DNA of 64,000 nt from Roseateles depolymerans. GTDB lineage: Bacteria > Pseudomonadota > Gammaproteobacteria > Burkholderiales > Burkholderiaceae_C. The stretch spans positions 1,305,053 through 1,369,052 of the forward strand of contig NZ_QUMT01000002.1 of NCBI RefSeq assembly GCF_003387155.1, given 5' to 3'. Below are positions 7,581-17,336 of the stretch, piece after piece; the stretch's first letter is position 1; every line of letters begins with the position of its first letter. The notes under the pieces were generated by a model. That model was not told where the DNA came from, ran no database searches, and saw only the letters and a list, made by a program, of their open reading frames with translations. A program made the position numbers and the translations under genes.

Positions 7581-9677
7581 GTGTGGCGGTCATTCTGCCA
7601 GCGCGTTTCCCTGCTTCGAGGCTGTTCGCCCCCGGGTGAACCATGCCCCCAGGTCCCTTGCTTTTCCCTTGCATCCATTGTTTTGTTGACGCCTCCGTCC
7701 TCTTTGCCACCCTCCCCGCAGTCTTCTTCGCCGCCATCCTCGCAGCCTCCGTCCCCGCGTGATGACGGCCAGCGGACCTGGCGGCAGCGGCTGTCGGTCG
7801 TGGTGAGCCGGCCCAGCTTTTATCTCTACCTCACCGGGGTGCTGATGATGCTGGGCCTGCTGCTCGGCCACCGGCTGAGCGAGCGCGCCAGCCTGGACCA
7901 GCTCTCCGCCCTGGCCACCGAGCGGCTGGAGCTGTATGCGGCCAACCTGTCGACCGAGCTGAGCCGCCACGCCTACCTGCCCAGCCTGCTGGCGATCGAC
8001 GAGGAGGTCGAGCGACTGATGCAGCATCCCGAGGACGAACGGCTGCGGCATCAGGTGAGCCAGGCCCTGGCGCGGGTCAATGTGCGGGCCGGCACCACAC
8101 AGATCTTTGTGGCCAATGCCGAAGGCTCGGTACTGGCCGCCAGCGAACCGCTGCTGGCACCGCCGGGGTTGGCCCTGGCCATCGCGCAGGACCGGCACCA
8201 CTTCTTTGCGTCGGACGCCAGTCCGGTGGATGGATCGGCCACCGGCAGCACCAACTTCTTCCTGCTGCAGACGGTGCGGCGGCAGCAGCGTCTGCTGGGC
8301 GTCATCGTCGTCAAGCTGAACCTGGCGCCGCTGGAGGCCACCTGGGTGGACCTGGGCCTGCGGTCGCAAGGGGAGCGCATCCTGGTGGCGGACGACCAGG
8401 GGGTGGTCATCATGAGCAGCGTTCAGGCCTGGAAATACGCAGTGCTGAGCGAGGCCGACGATGCCCAGCGCGCGCATCTGCAGGCCAGCGCCCGGTATCC
8501 GCAGGCGGTGGGCCCCAACCTGGGCCTGCCGGCCGTGCTGGAGGCCTACAACAGCCTGCTGGTGCGTGCGCCGGCGCCGGCCAGTACCACCGTGCTGGCG
8601 CAGGAGCGACAACTGCTGCCGCTGGGGCTGCGGCTGCTGGCGCTGTCGGATCTGACCGAAGTGCGGCGGCAAGCGCGACTGGCCGCCTGGAGCGGCGCGG
8701 CCTTTGGCGCGGCGGTGGGCATGCTGGCGCTGTATCTGGCGGCGCGGCGGCGGGCCGTGCGGCAGCTGTTCCTGGCGAAGACGGAACTCCAGGATGCCCA
8801 TGCGCGACTGGAGCGCACCGTGGATGAACGCACGGCGGAATTGCGACAGTCCAACGACGCGCTCAAGGAACAGATCGCCCAGCGCGAGCAGACCGAAGGC
8901 GAGCTGCTGCAAGCCAGCAAGCTGGCGGTGCTGGGACAGATGTCGGCGGGCCTGTCGCATGAGGTCAACCAGCCGCTGACGGCGCTGCGCGCCCTGGCCC
9001 GCAACGCCCAGCGTCTGCTGCAAAGCGGCCGCACCCAGGCGGTGGCGGACAATCTGCAGGCCATGGACGACATGGTGGAGCGCATGGGACGCATCACCCG
9101 GCAGCTCAAGAGTTTTGCGCGCAAGGCCGAGGGGGTCGATTCGCCCTCCCCGCTGCTGGCGAGCGTGCGCAATGCCTACCTGCTGCTGGAGCACCGCACG
9201 CGCGGACAGCCGCTGCAGTTCGAGGTGCAGGTGCCTGAAGGGCTGCGGGTGCGGGCAGAGGCCAACCGGCTGGAGCAGGTGCTGGTGAACCTGTTCGCCA
9301 ATGCGCTGGACGCGATGCTGGAGGAGGCCGGCGCGGCGGCAGCCTCGAATGCTGAAACGGCGCCTGGGCTTGTCAGCGAAGACCGCGCCATGACGCTGCG
9401 CGTGCAGATCGAGCCACTGGACGGCGGGCAGCGGGTGCTGGTCAAGATCCAGGACAACGGCCCGGGCCTAGACGAAGCCTTGCTGCCGCGTCTGTTTGAA
9501 CCGTTTTTCACCACCAAGCCGGCCGGCGAAGGCCTGGGCCTGGGCTTGGTGATTTCATCGAAGATCGTGCATGAGTTTGGCGGGACGCTTCGCGCGCACC
9601 GGCTGGACCCGGGCATGAGCCTGGAGTTCGACCTGGCGGTCGACACCTGGACTGTGGAGGAACAAGGGCATGTTTGA
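7581..9677 (+). CDS. dctB: DctB-type sensor histidine kinase
   Basis: A membrane sensor kinase of the C4-dicarboxylate DctB class. There is a transmembrane segment around FYLYLTGVLMMLGLLLG, a periplasmic double-PAS-type region, a second membrane segment (AAFGAAVGMLALYLAA) and a coiled coil. The HisKA box is QMSAGLSHEVNQPLTALRAL (phospho-acceptor His in SHEVNQP). The HATPase has N, G1 and G2 boxes (NLFANALDAM, DNGPGLD, GEGLGLGLVIS). The start is uncertain: GTG 7581 has an apparent ribosome site inside an inverted repeat, while TTG 7683/7686 or GTG 7800 would remove a Pro/Ser-rich leader. It overlaps dctD by 8 bp. No dctA or dctPQM gene is adjacent, so the ligand is inferred from family only. 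Confidence 0.8.
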   Translation: MWRSFCQRVSLLRGCSPPGEPCPQVPCFSLASIVLLTPPSSLPPSPQSSSPPSSQPPSPRDDGQRTWRQRLSVVVSRPSFYLYLTGVLMMLGLLLGHRLSERASLDQLSALATERLELYAANLSTELSRHAYLPSLLAIDEEVERLMQHPEDERLRHQVSQALARVNVRAGTTQIFVANAEGSVLAASEPLLAPPGLALAIAQDRHHFFASDASPVDGSATGSTNFFLLQTVRRQQRLLGVIVVKLNLAPLEATWVDLGLRSQGERILVADDQGVVIMSSVQAWKYAVLSEADDAQRAHLQASARYPQAVGPNLGLPAVLEAYNSLLVRAPAPASTTVLAQERQLLPLGLRLLALSDLTEVRRQARLAAWSGAAFGAAVGMLALYLAARRRAVRQLFLAKTELQDAHARLERTVDERTAELRQSNDALKEQIAQREQTEGELLQASKLAVLGQMSAGLSHEVNQPLTALRALARNAQRLLQSGRTQAVADNLQAMDDMVERMGRITRQLKSFARKAEGVDSPSPLLASVRNAYLLLEHRTRGQPLQFEVQVPEGLRVRAEANRLEQVLVNLFANALDAMLEEAGAAAASNAETAPGLVSEDRAMTLRVQIEPLDGGQRVLVKIQDNGPGLDEALLPRLFEPFFTTKPAGEGLGLGLVISSKIVHEFGGTLRAHRLDPGMSLEFDLAVDTWTVEEQGHV

Positions 9678-11010
9678 AGGCTACAAGGTCGTGTTTGTGG
9701 AAGACGACCTGCCGGTGCGGGTGAGCCTGACGCAGACGCTGGAGCTGGAGGGGCTGGAAGTGCTGCCCTGCCGCAGCGCGGAGGAAGCGCTGCCGCACAT
9801 CCAGCCGGGCGCGCAGGTGGTGATGGTGACCGACGTTCGCCTGCCCGGCATGGACGGACGCGCGCTGCTGGACCATGTGCGGGCGACCGACCCCGGCATT
9901 CCGGTGATCCTGATCACGGCCCACGGCGACGTGCAGATGGCCGTGCAGGCGATGCGCACCGGGGCTTACGACTTCATCGAGAAGCCCTTTGCGCCGGAGC
10001 GGCTGCTGGAGGCCGTGATGCGGGCGCTGGACCTGCGCATGCTGCGGCATTCCGCCGAAGAGCTGCGCGCGCAGCTTCAGCGGGCCAGCGGCATCGAGGC
10101 GGTGCTGCTGGGCCGGTCCGCGGCGATGCAGCAGTTGCGGCGGCAGATTCTGAATCTGGCGGGGACGTCAGCAGACGTGATGATTTTGGGCGAGACGGGG
10201 ACCGGCAAGGAGCTGGTGGCGCGCTGCCTGCATGACCAGAGCCCGAGGCGGGATCGCCATTTCGTTGCGATCAACTGCGGCGGACTGCCGGAGGCGCTGT
10301 TCGAAAGCGAGCTGTTTGGGCATGAACCGGGGTCGTTCACCTCGGCAGCCAAACGGCGCATCGGCAAGATCGAGCATGCCAACGGCGGCACGCTGCTGCT
10401 GGACGAAATCGAGACGATGCCGGTGCCGCTGCAGATCAAGCTGCTGCGGGTGCTGCAGGAGCGGCGGATTGAGCGCTTGGGATCGAATGAGGAGTTGCCG
10501 ATCAATGTGCGCTTCATTGCGGCGAGCAAGGCCGACCTGAAGGAACTGGGTGACCGCGGGCAGTTCCGCAATGACCTCTACTACCGGCTGAACATCGCAA
10601 CGCTGCAGTTGCCCCCGCTGCGGGAGCGGCGGGAAGACATCCCGCTGCTGTTCGAGCACTTCGTGGCGCAGGCCTGCGCGCGGTATGAGCGCCCTGCCCC
10701 GGAACTGACGCCGGAGAAACTGCGCGAGCTGATGGCCCATGACTGGCCTGGCAATGTGCGGGAGATTCGCAATGCCGCTGACCGGTTCGTGCTGGCGCTG
10801 GATGACCTGGACAGCCAGGCCGCTTTGCGTGATTTGCCGAGCTTGAACCTGGCGCGGCAGATGGAGCTGGTGGAGAAAGCGCTGATCGAGCAGGCGCTAC
10901 GCCGCACGCAGGGCAAGGTGCCCGCGGCGATGGAGCTGCTGGGGACGCCGAGGAAGACGCTCTACGACAAGCTGCATCGGCATGGGATTCAGCTGGATGA
11001 TTTCCGCTGA
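9670..11010 (+). CDS. dctD: DctD-type sigma-54-dependent response regulator
   Basis: A 446-residue enhancer-binding activator paired with the kinase just upstream. It has a receiver domain with D55 (VTDVRLPG), then an AAA+ domain with Walker A GETGTGKE and Walker B GGTLLLDEIE. The C-terminal Fis-type helix-turn-helix lies around AAMELLGTPRKTLYDKL. Odd point: the sigma-54-contacting loop, normally GAFTGA, reads GSFTSA (bases about 10330-10350). The phenylalanine and threonine are kept, but the second and fifth positions are both serine. It should act on -24/-12 promoters. The nearest one found is that of livHMGF, but a link between the two is not shown. Confidence 0.88.
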   Translation: MFEGYKVVFVEDDLPVRVSLTQTLELEGLEVLPCRSAEEALPHIQPGAQVVMVTDVRLPGMDGRALLDHVRATDPGIPVILITAHGDVQMAVQAMRTGAYDFIEKPFAPERLLEAVMRALDLRMLRHSAEELRAQLQRASGIEAVLLGRSAAMQQLRRQILNLAGTSADVMILGETGTGKELVARCLHDQSPRRDRHFVAINCGGLPEALFESELFGHEPGSFTSAAKRRIGKIEHANGGTLLLDEIETMPVPLQIKLLRVLQERRIERLGSNEELPINVRFIAASKADLKELGDRGQFRNDLYYRLNIATLQLPPLRERREDIPLLFEHFVAQACARYERPAPELTPEKLRELMAHDWPGNVREIRNAADRFVLALDDLDSQAALRDLPSLNLARQMELVEKALIEQALRRTQGKVPAAMELLGTPRKTLYDKLHRHGIQLDDFR

Positions 11011-11111
11011 GGCAGCGAGGGTTGTTGCGCTCGGCTGCGGGCTGCGGGCCTCGGGGCCGCGGGCTACGCGCTGCGGAGCATGACGGGAGCCGTTATGGTG
11101 AATCGCCGTTG

Positions 11112-11759
11112 TCACTCATCGTGGATCGCCCTGGGCAGAGGTGCCCGCCAGCCGAAGTAGATGGCCATCATTCGGAGGAACATGCAAAGCCCCGCGCCCG
11201 CCAGCACCGGGTACACCGGGGGCAATTCCAGATAGTGCCCCAGCGCGACCACGGCGCCCGCCATCAGCGCCGCCAACGCATAGAGGTCGGCGCGGAGGAC
11301 AAAGGGAATCTCCCCGCTGAGCACATCGCGGATCATGCCGCCGCCGATGCCGGTGATCATGCCCATCAGTGCGCTCATGACTGGATGGATGCCGAACTGG
11401 ATGGCCTTCTGTGTGCCCACCACCGCAAACAAGGCGAGGCCAACCGCGTCCAGGAACTGCATCAGCCGCTGGTAGTGGACGATGTGGGCGGACCAGAAGA
11501 AGGTCGCCAGGCCGGACAGCACGGCAATGACGAAGTAATGGATCTCCATCATGGCGGCCGGCGGAATGGCGCCGATCAGCACGTCGCGGATCATGCCGCC
11601 GGCGACTGACACGACGAACGCGAGGAACAGCACCCCGAACAGGTCGAAGCGCTTGCGCACGCCCACCAGCGCGCCGCTGACGGCGAACGCAATGGTGCCG
11701 AGCCAGTCGAGCAGTTCAATCGTGAGGGCTGGGAGGTCGTAGGTCATGGAGTGAATCAT
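11112..11759 (-). CDS. TRIC-family (UPF0126/YadS-like) membrane channel
   Basis: A 215-residue inner-membrane protein with seven hydrophobic segments and two copies of the family signature: GGMIRDVLIGAIPP (first half) and GGGMIRDVLSGEIPF (second half). This internal duplication is characteristic of trimeric intracellular cation channel homologues, which conduct monovalent cations. The start could be either Met of MIHSMTYDL (11759 or 11747), as neither has a clear ribosome site. A 98-bp heptanucleotide repeat lies 38 bp upstream of the start. Confidence 0.85.
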   Translation of the reverse strand: MIHSMTYDLPALTIELLDWLGTIAFAVSGALVGVRKRFDLFGVLFLAFVVSVAGGMIRDVLIGAIPPAAMMEIHYFVIAVLSGLATFFWSAHIVHYQRLMQFLDAVGLALFAVVGTQKAIQFGIHPVMSALMGMITGIGGGMIRDVLSGEIPFVLRADLYALAALMAGAVVALGHYLELPPVYPVLAGAGLCMFLRMMAIYFGWRAPLPRAIHDE

Positions 11760-11797
11760 GCGCCCGCTGGGTGAGCGGGCGCAGAGGGCCGACGGCT

Positions 11798-11895
11798 GGG
11801 ATCTGGGATCAGGGATCAGGGATCAGGGATCAGGGATCTGGTATCAGGGATCTGAGAGCCGAGAGCCGAGAGCCGAGAGCCGAGAGCCGAGAGCC
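11798..11895. repeat. Compound heptanucleotide tandem repeat
   Basis: Fourteen contiguous 7-bp units. Eight units of GGGATCA/GGGATCT (11798-11853, one unit GGTATCA) run directly into six perfect units of GAGAGCC (11854-11895) without a change of period. It lies between the start of the TRIC-like gene and the end of the GT14 gene. Confidence 0.9.
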
Positions 11896-11928
11896 AGTGT
11901 CTCCGATGCCGGAAGTCGATGCGTGATC

Positions 11929-12816
11929 TCAGGCAGCGGTTTCGAGCAGCTTGGCCGCTTGCGCAGATGTGGCCGCGTCGAACTTGCGCGCAAAGAGGAT
12001 GGGGCCTTGGCCGTAGACGCTGTCGTCCAGATGCTCGGGCTGCTGCATCAACGCCCGCATGTCGTCCGGGCCGAGCACGTCGGGATTGGAGGCGCCGGGA
12101 CGCCAACGCGTGAACGTCAATGCGCGAGCGACATGCTTGGCAAATCGAGAGTTGCCGACCAGGGTCTGGATCAAGGTTTCATCGGCGCAGGCGGTGCCCT
12201 TGATGTAGCTCACCAGGGCCGGCCGGGCGGCGATTTGGGCGAGGACGAATTCGCTGCAGGCGCGGGTCAGCGCCCACCAGGAGCTGCCACCGAAAGGCTT
12301 GAGGTCGCCGAAGGCGGGGCGGTAGTCGCGGGTCTTGGGGAGCAGGCCCAGGCGCACGAGGCGGCGCTGGATCTTTCCCGCGAGGCCAGGGCGGAACCAA
12401 CGATCCGTCAGACGGTCTTCGGTCTTGTTGGCCTTGACGCTGGGGATCTGGACGAGGTTGATGAACTCGGTCTGTGGGTGCGATGCGAAGAACCTGGCAA
12501 GGTGGCTGGCGGAGCGGACCGGGAGGTCTGCGCCGCTGATCAACACCAGGCGGTCGAAGCGCTCAGGCGCGGCCAGGGCGGTGCGCATCAGGCCGAAGGT
12601 GGCGTCGAGCTGGGAGTAGTCGCCCCAGTAAACCTTGACGCGGTTGGCGCCCTCGCAGAAGCGGACGCCGAGTTCAGTGAGCGACTGGAACGGGGTCTGG
12701 TCCGACTTGGCGTCGATGTGGAGGAAGACGGCCGCGTCAGGGTGGCGGAGGGATTCCACGAGACGGCGGACGTGGTCGGGCGCGGTGTGGGCGGCGATGA
12801 GGTAGGCGGTTTTCAC
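11929..12816 (-). CDS. Core-2/I-branching beta-1,6-N-acetylglucosaminyltransferase-like protein (GT14)
   Basis: A 295-residue glycosyltransferase. It starts MKTAYLIAAHTAPDHVRRLV, has the FLHIDAKSD block, the LISGADLPVRS block, a GSSWWALTR motif and the DETLIQTLVGNS segment. All are typical of bacterial GT14 proteins that add branching N-acetylglucosamine or xylose to surface glycans. No signal peptide is seen, so it is probably cytoplasmic. It is not in an obvious polysaccharide operon, and its acceptor is unknown. Confidence 0.8.
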   Translation of the reverse strand: MKTAYLIAAHTAPDHVRRLVESLRHPDAAVFLHIDAKSDQTPFQSLTELGVRFCEGANRVKVYWGDYSQLDATFGLMRTALAAPERFDRLVLISGADLPVRSASHLARFFASHPQTEFINLVQIPSVKANKTEDRLTDRWFRPGLAGKIQRRLVRLGLLPKTRDYRPAFGDLKPFGGSSWWALTRACSEFVLAQIAARPALVSYIKGTACADETLIQTLVGNSRFAKHVARALTFTRWRPGASNPDVLGPDDMRALMQQPEHLDDSVYGQGPILFARKFDAATSAQAAKLLETAA

Positions 12817-12887
12817 AATATGGTGTGCTTCGAGCGCAAATATAGGCCAAACAATAAATATTGCTGGCGATTCCCAGTCTCACAATA

Positions 12888-14030
<1,143 letters not shown>

Positions 14031-14212
14031 TGACTAGTTCAGCTTCGCCGCCAAACGATCCTCGCCGCGGAGTCAGTTGGATCCGCGTGCAAGTACCATA
14101 CTGCCCCATCTCAGCCTGCCACGCACGCATTGGAAGATGTCGCGCCGTCCGGTGGGACTTAGACAAAAACAGAAATGTGACGAGCCAGCAGGCGCGTCTC
14201 GAGGGAAGAACA

Positions 14213-15403
14213 ATGAGTGATGCGAGCGGGGTGATCCTCGTGCTTTTGTGCGCGTGGACCATCAATGCGGGGGCGATGCGCCTGTTCAATGCTGAGGTCG
14301 AAGACTCCCGGTATCCGACCCTGGACGGCCTGCGGGGCTATCTGGCCCTGGGCGTCTTCGCCCATCATGCGGCGTTGTGGTGGGGCCATCTGAAGACCGG
14401 CCGCTGGCAGTCCGTCAGCTCGGTGGGTCATCTCGGCGAGGTGGCCGTTTCGCTCTTCTTCATGATCACCGCCTTCCTGTTCATCGGAAAGTTGCTGGAC
14501 GCTCGCGCCTCAGGACGGACGGTGGACTGGCAGCAGTTCTTCTCCGGGCGCGTGCGGCGCATCGTGCCCATGTATGCGGTGACGATGGGGCTGCTGCTGA
14601 TCCTGGTGGGGGTCAAGACCCAATGGACTTTGCACGTGGACCTTGGCACCCTGGCGCGGTCGCTGCTGTCCTGGTTCACCTTCACATTCGCCGGGCGGGT
14701 GGACATCAACGGCCTCGCCGAAACCAGCCTGGTGACGGCGGGCGTCACCTGGTCGCTGACCTTCGAGTGGATGTTCTACCTGATGCTTCCGCTGGCAGCA
14801 CTGAGCCTGGGGCTCAAGACCTCCCGCTGGGCCGTTGGGATTGCGCTGTGCGCGCCCCTTCTGCTGCTGATCTGGTCCCCATGGCTCCAGCACGCCAAGC
14901 CGTTCTTGGGCGGTGCGGCCGCCGCATGCCTGGTGCGATTGCCGGTGTTTCGGCGATGGGCCAGCACCCCGTGGGCGTCCGTCCTGGTGGTGATCTTCCT
15001 GATCCGGGCCCTATTCCATCCGTCGGGTGGGTTCAGCGACCGGGCCATCATCTACACCGCCGCGGCGTTCTGCCTGATCGCGGGCGGCACCAGTCTCTTC
15101 GGCCTGCTGACCCAAAGGACCTCACGGTTCCTTGGGCAACCGACCTATTCGCTGTATCTGCTGCACGGTTTGGCGCTGTATGCCTGCTTCGGATTCCTCA
15201 GCGTTGACACGGCCGCCCACATGACGGCGACAGGCTTTTGGGCCGCAATCTGCGCCCTCGGCATGCTGCTTGTGCTGCTGTGTCACTGCACCTATCGCCG
15301 GATTGAACTTCCGAGCATGGGACGGGCCGCAGCACGCACTGCGCCGCAGGCGGAAGCGGAAGCGAAAGCCGACGCGTCACCAACGACCATCGCGCCTGCC
15401 TGA
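14213..15403 (+). CDS. Acyltransferase 3 family membrane protein (OafA/YrhL type)
   Basis: A 396-residue integral membrane O-acyltransferase with about ten hydrophobic segments. The opening block DGLRGYLALGVFAHHAALWW carries the paired histidines and the R of the family's catalytic region. A conserved TWSLTFEWMFYLMLPLAAL segment and YSLYLLHG near the end fit acyltransferase 3. The ATG at 14213 has a good ribosome site (GAGGGAAG), unlike the longer frame from 14009. It probably acetylates a surface sugar. The C-terminus ends in an Ala/Glu-rich tail. Confidence 0.82.
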   Translation: MSDASGVILVLLCAWTINAGAMRLFNAEVEDSRYPTLDGLRGYLALGVFAHHAALWWGHLKTGRWQSVSSVGHLGEVAVSLFFMITAFLFIGKLLDARASGRTVDWQQFFSGRVRRIVPMYAVTMGLLLILVGVKTQWTLHVDLGTLARSLLSWFTFTFAGRVDINGLAETSLVTAGVTWSLTFEWMFYLMLPLAALSLGLKTSRWAVGIALCAPLLLLIWSPWLQHAKPFLGGAAAACLVRLPVFRRWASTPWASVLVVIFLIRALFHPSGGFSDRAIIYTAAAFCLIAGGTSLFGLLTQRTSRFLGQPTYSLYLLHGLALYACFGFLSVDTAAHMTATGFWAAICALGMLLVLLCHCTYRRIELPSMGRAAARTAPQAEAEAKADASPTTIAPA

Positions 15404-15467
15404 GAGCGCGAGAGACCGAGTACCGCCGGAACGACGACCCGACCGCAGGATTGCCGGACCGGCCGCC

Positions 15468-15827
15468 TCAGACCTTCTGCGCCGCCTTGTCCAACACCGC
15501 CTTCAACTCTTCAATCGTCGCCGGCTTGACCAGGTAAGCCGCCGCGCCCCGGCGCAGCGCTTCCTTGGCATCGGCCGGATCCGACAGCCCGGTCAACAAC
15601 ACGAGGGTGATCGGCCCATGGCTCAGCGCCTCGGTGATGAAGTCCATGCCCTGCCCGTCCGGCAGGGTGCGGTCCAGCACCATCACGTCCGGAACCCGCT
15701 GTGCAATGCGCTCACGCGCTTCCTTCAGCGACGCCGCCATGGCTGTCTCATACCCTTCCATCTCCAGAAGAATGGACAGGGTTTCACTGGATTCAAGGTT
15801 GTCGTCGACCAGGACGGCGTAAGGCAT
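15468..15827 (-). CDS. Single-domain response regulator (CheY-like)
   Basis: A 119-residue receiver domain without an output domain. Acidic pair D8/D9 (VLVDDN), phospho-acceptor D52 (VMVLDRTLPDG), the switch Thr (VLLTGLSD) and the conserved Lys-Pro (YLVKPAT) are all present. The ATG at 15827 was chosen because upstream residues do not fit the fold. No kinase is adjacent, so its partner is unknown. Confidence 0.85.
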   Translation of the reverse strand: MPYAVLVDDNLESSETLSILLEMEGYETAMAASLKEARERIAQRVPDVMVLDRTLPDGQGMDFITEALSHGPITLVLLTGLSDPADAKEALRRGAAAYLVKPATIEELKAVLDKAAQKV

Positions 15828-16078
15828 GGCAGTCGGATGGCTGAAAACACCACCCCCTATGTGAGAGAAGGAACGGGAAGCGCGGGAGTTCCTCCCGAAA
15901 GCCTCCCACGGCACTCATTCTCGTGCGAGAAGAAGATCCGACAAAAGGATCGGTCTGCGGGCAATCGGCGCTCCCAGCCCTCCTCACCCTCCCATTCGGA
16001 GACTTTTGCCACCCGTTCGACGCGCTTAAACTCGCCCACGTCACGAACCCTCTCTCCTCCAAAGAGTCACCGCCGCCC

Positions 16079-17101
16079 ATGAAGAGTTCCAAGACCGCCC
16101 GCCCATCCGCCAAGGTGACGCTGGGCATGGTGGCCGAGGCCAGCGGCGTCTCGCCCAGCACCGTGTCCCGCATCCTGAACGGCACCGCGGTGGTCAGTCA
16201 GGAAAAAAAGGATGCCGTGGACCGCGCCATCGCGGAACTCGGTTTTGTCCCCAATCCGATCGCTCGACTGCTGGCCGGCGGCCGCTCCCTCAGCGTTGGC
16301 GTGGTCACGCAGAGCCTGGACAGCCCCTATTACGGCGTCGCCCTGCGCGGCATTGAGGAAGTGCTGGCGGCAGCCGGCTACTGCCCGCTCTTTGCCAGCG
16401 GCCACTGGAGCGCCAAGGAAGAGCAGCGCTGCATCGACACCCTGCGCTCGCGCCGCGTGGACGGCATGATCGTCCTGACCGGCCGGCTTTCCGACGAAGC
16501 CCTGCGCCGAATGGCCAAGGAACTGCCGGTGGTGGTCACCGGCCGCTCGCTCAAGGCGACTGGCCTGTTCTCGCTGAACTTCAATGACTTTGAAGGCGCG
16601 CGCCTCGCCACCGACCACCTACTGTCGCTGGGGCACCGCAAGATCGCCTTCATTGCGGGCGACCCGGTGCATCCGGACGCGCAGGAGCGTCTGCGCGGCT
16701 ACCGCGCCGCCCTGGAGGCGGGCGGCATCAAGTACAAGCCGTCGCTGGTCCTGCCCGGCCTGTTCCATGAGGACAGCGGCGTGCTGGCGGTGGAGCAGTT
16801 GATCAAGAGCCGAGAGCCGTTCACCGCCATCTTCGCCGCCAACGACCAGATGGCTTTCGGGGCCTCCCTGGCGCTGTACCGGCGCGGCATCCGCGTGCCC
16901 GAGGATGTGTCCATCGTGGGCTTCGACGACCTGGCGGGCGCGGCCCACAGCATCCCGCCGCTCACCACCATCCACCAGGCGGGCCTGGAGCTGGGGCGCT
17001 GCGCGGCACAGGCGTTGCTCGAGCTGCTGGCCGGCAACAAGCCGACGGTTCAATTGCCAGAACCCCGGCTGATCGTGCGTTCGTCAACGCGGGCGCTTTG
17101 A
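16079..17101 (+). CDS. LacI-family transcriptional regulator of the beta-glucoside locus
   Basis: A 340-residue repressor. The N-terminal helix-turn-helix is VTLGMVAEASGVSPSTVSRI with the hinge helix PNPIARLLAGG, followed by a periplasmic-binding-type sugar sensor domain (ending GFDDLAGA...TIHQAGLELG). The ATG at 16079 gives the standard N-terminus. It precedes an ABC sugar importer and glycosidases. The palindrome TGAAAGCGCTTTCA, a LacI/GalR-type operator, stands in front of the three downstream units, so this protein is the likely local repressor. It carries no such site itself. Confidence 0.88.
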   Translation: MKSSKTARPSAKVTLGMVAEASGVSPSTVSRILNGTAVVSQEKKDAVDRAIAELGFVPNPIARLLAGGRSLSVGVVTQSLDSPYYGVALRGIEEVLAAAGYCPLFASGHWSAKEEQRCIDTLRSRRVDGMIVLTGRLSDEALRRMAKELPVVVTGRSLKATGLFSLNFNDFEGARLATDHLLSLGHRKIAFIAGDPVHPDAQERLRGYRAALEAGGIKYKPSLVLPGLFHEDSGVLAVEQLIKSREPFTAIFAANDQMAFGASLALYRRGIRVPEDVSIVGFDDLAGAAHSIPPLTTIHQAGLELGRCAAQALLELLAGNKPTVQLPEPRLIVRSSTRAL

Positions 17102-17293
17102 GCCCGCGCACCTGCCGCTCTTCCCCGCGCTCTCACCCCGCACGTGACCCGCACAGGTGGCCACGGCCAATGCCGCACTATGGCCGCGGCCTGCCACGCC
17201 TTCCTCCGTGACAGGCAGTGACAGCCGCAACAGCTCCATCGCCCTTTCTTCAGCAGTAACCCTGATCATTCAATAACCGTTTGGCGTTTATTA

Positions 17294-17307
17294 TGAAAGC
17301 GCTTTCA
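17294..17307. promoter_or_regulatory. LacI-type operator 1 (sugar ABC operon)
   Basis: Perfect 14-bp palindrome TGAAAGCGCTTTCA, 29 bp before the sugar-binding-protein start at 17337. Identical to the sites at 23211 and 29023. Confidence 0.85.
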
Positions 17308-17336
17308 GAACAACATTGATCACGGAGACACGCTTG

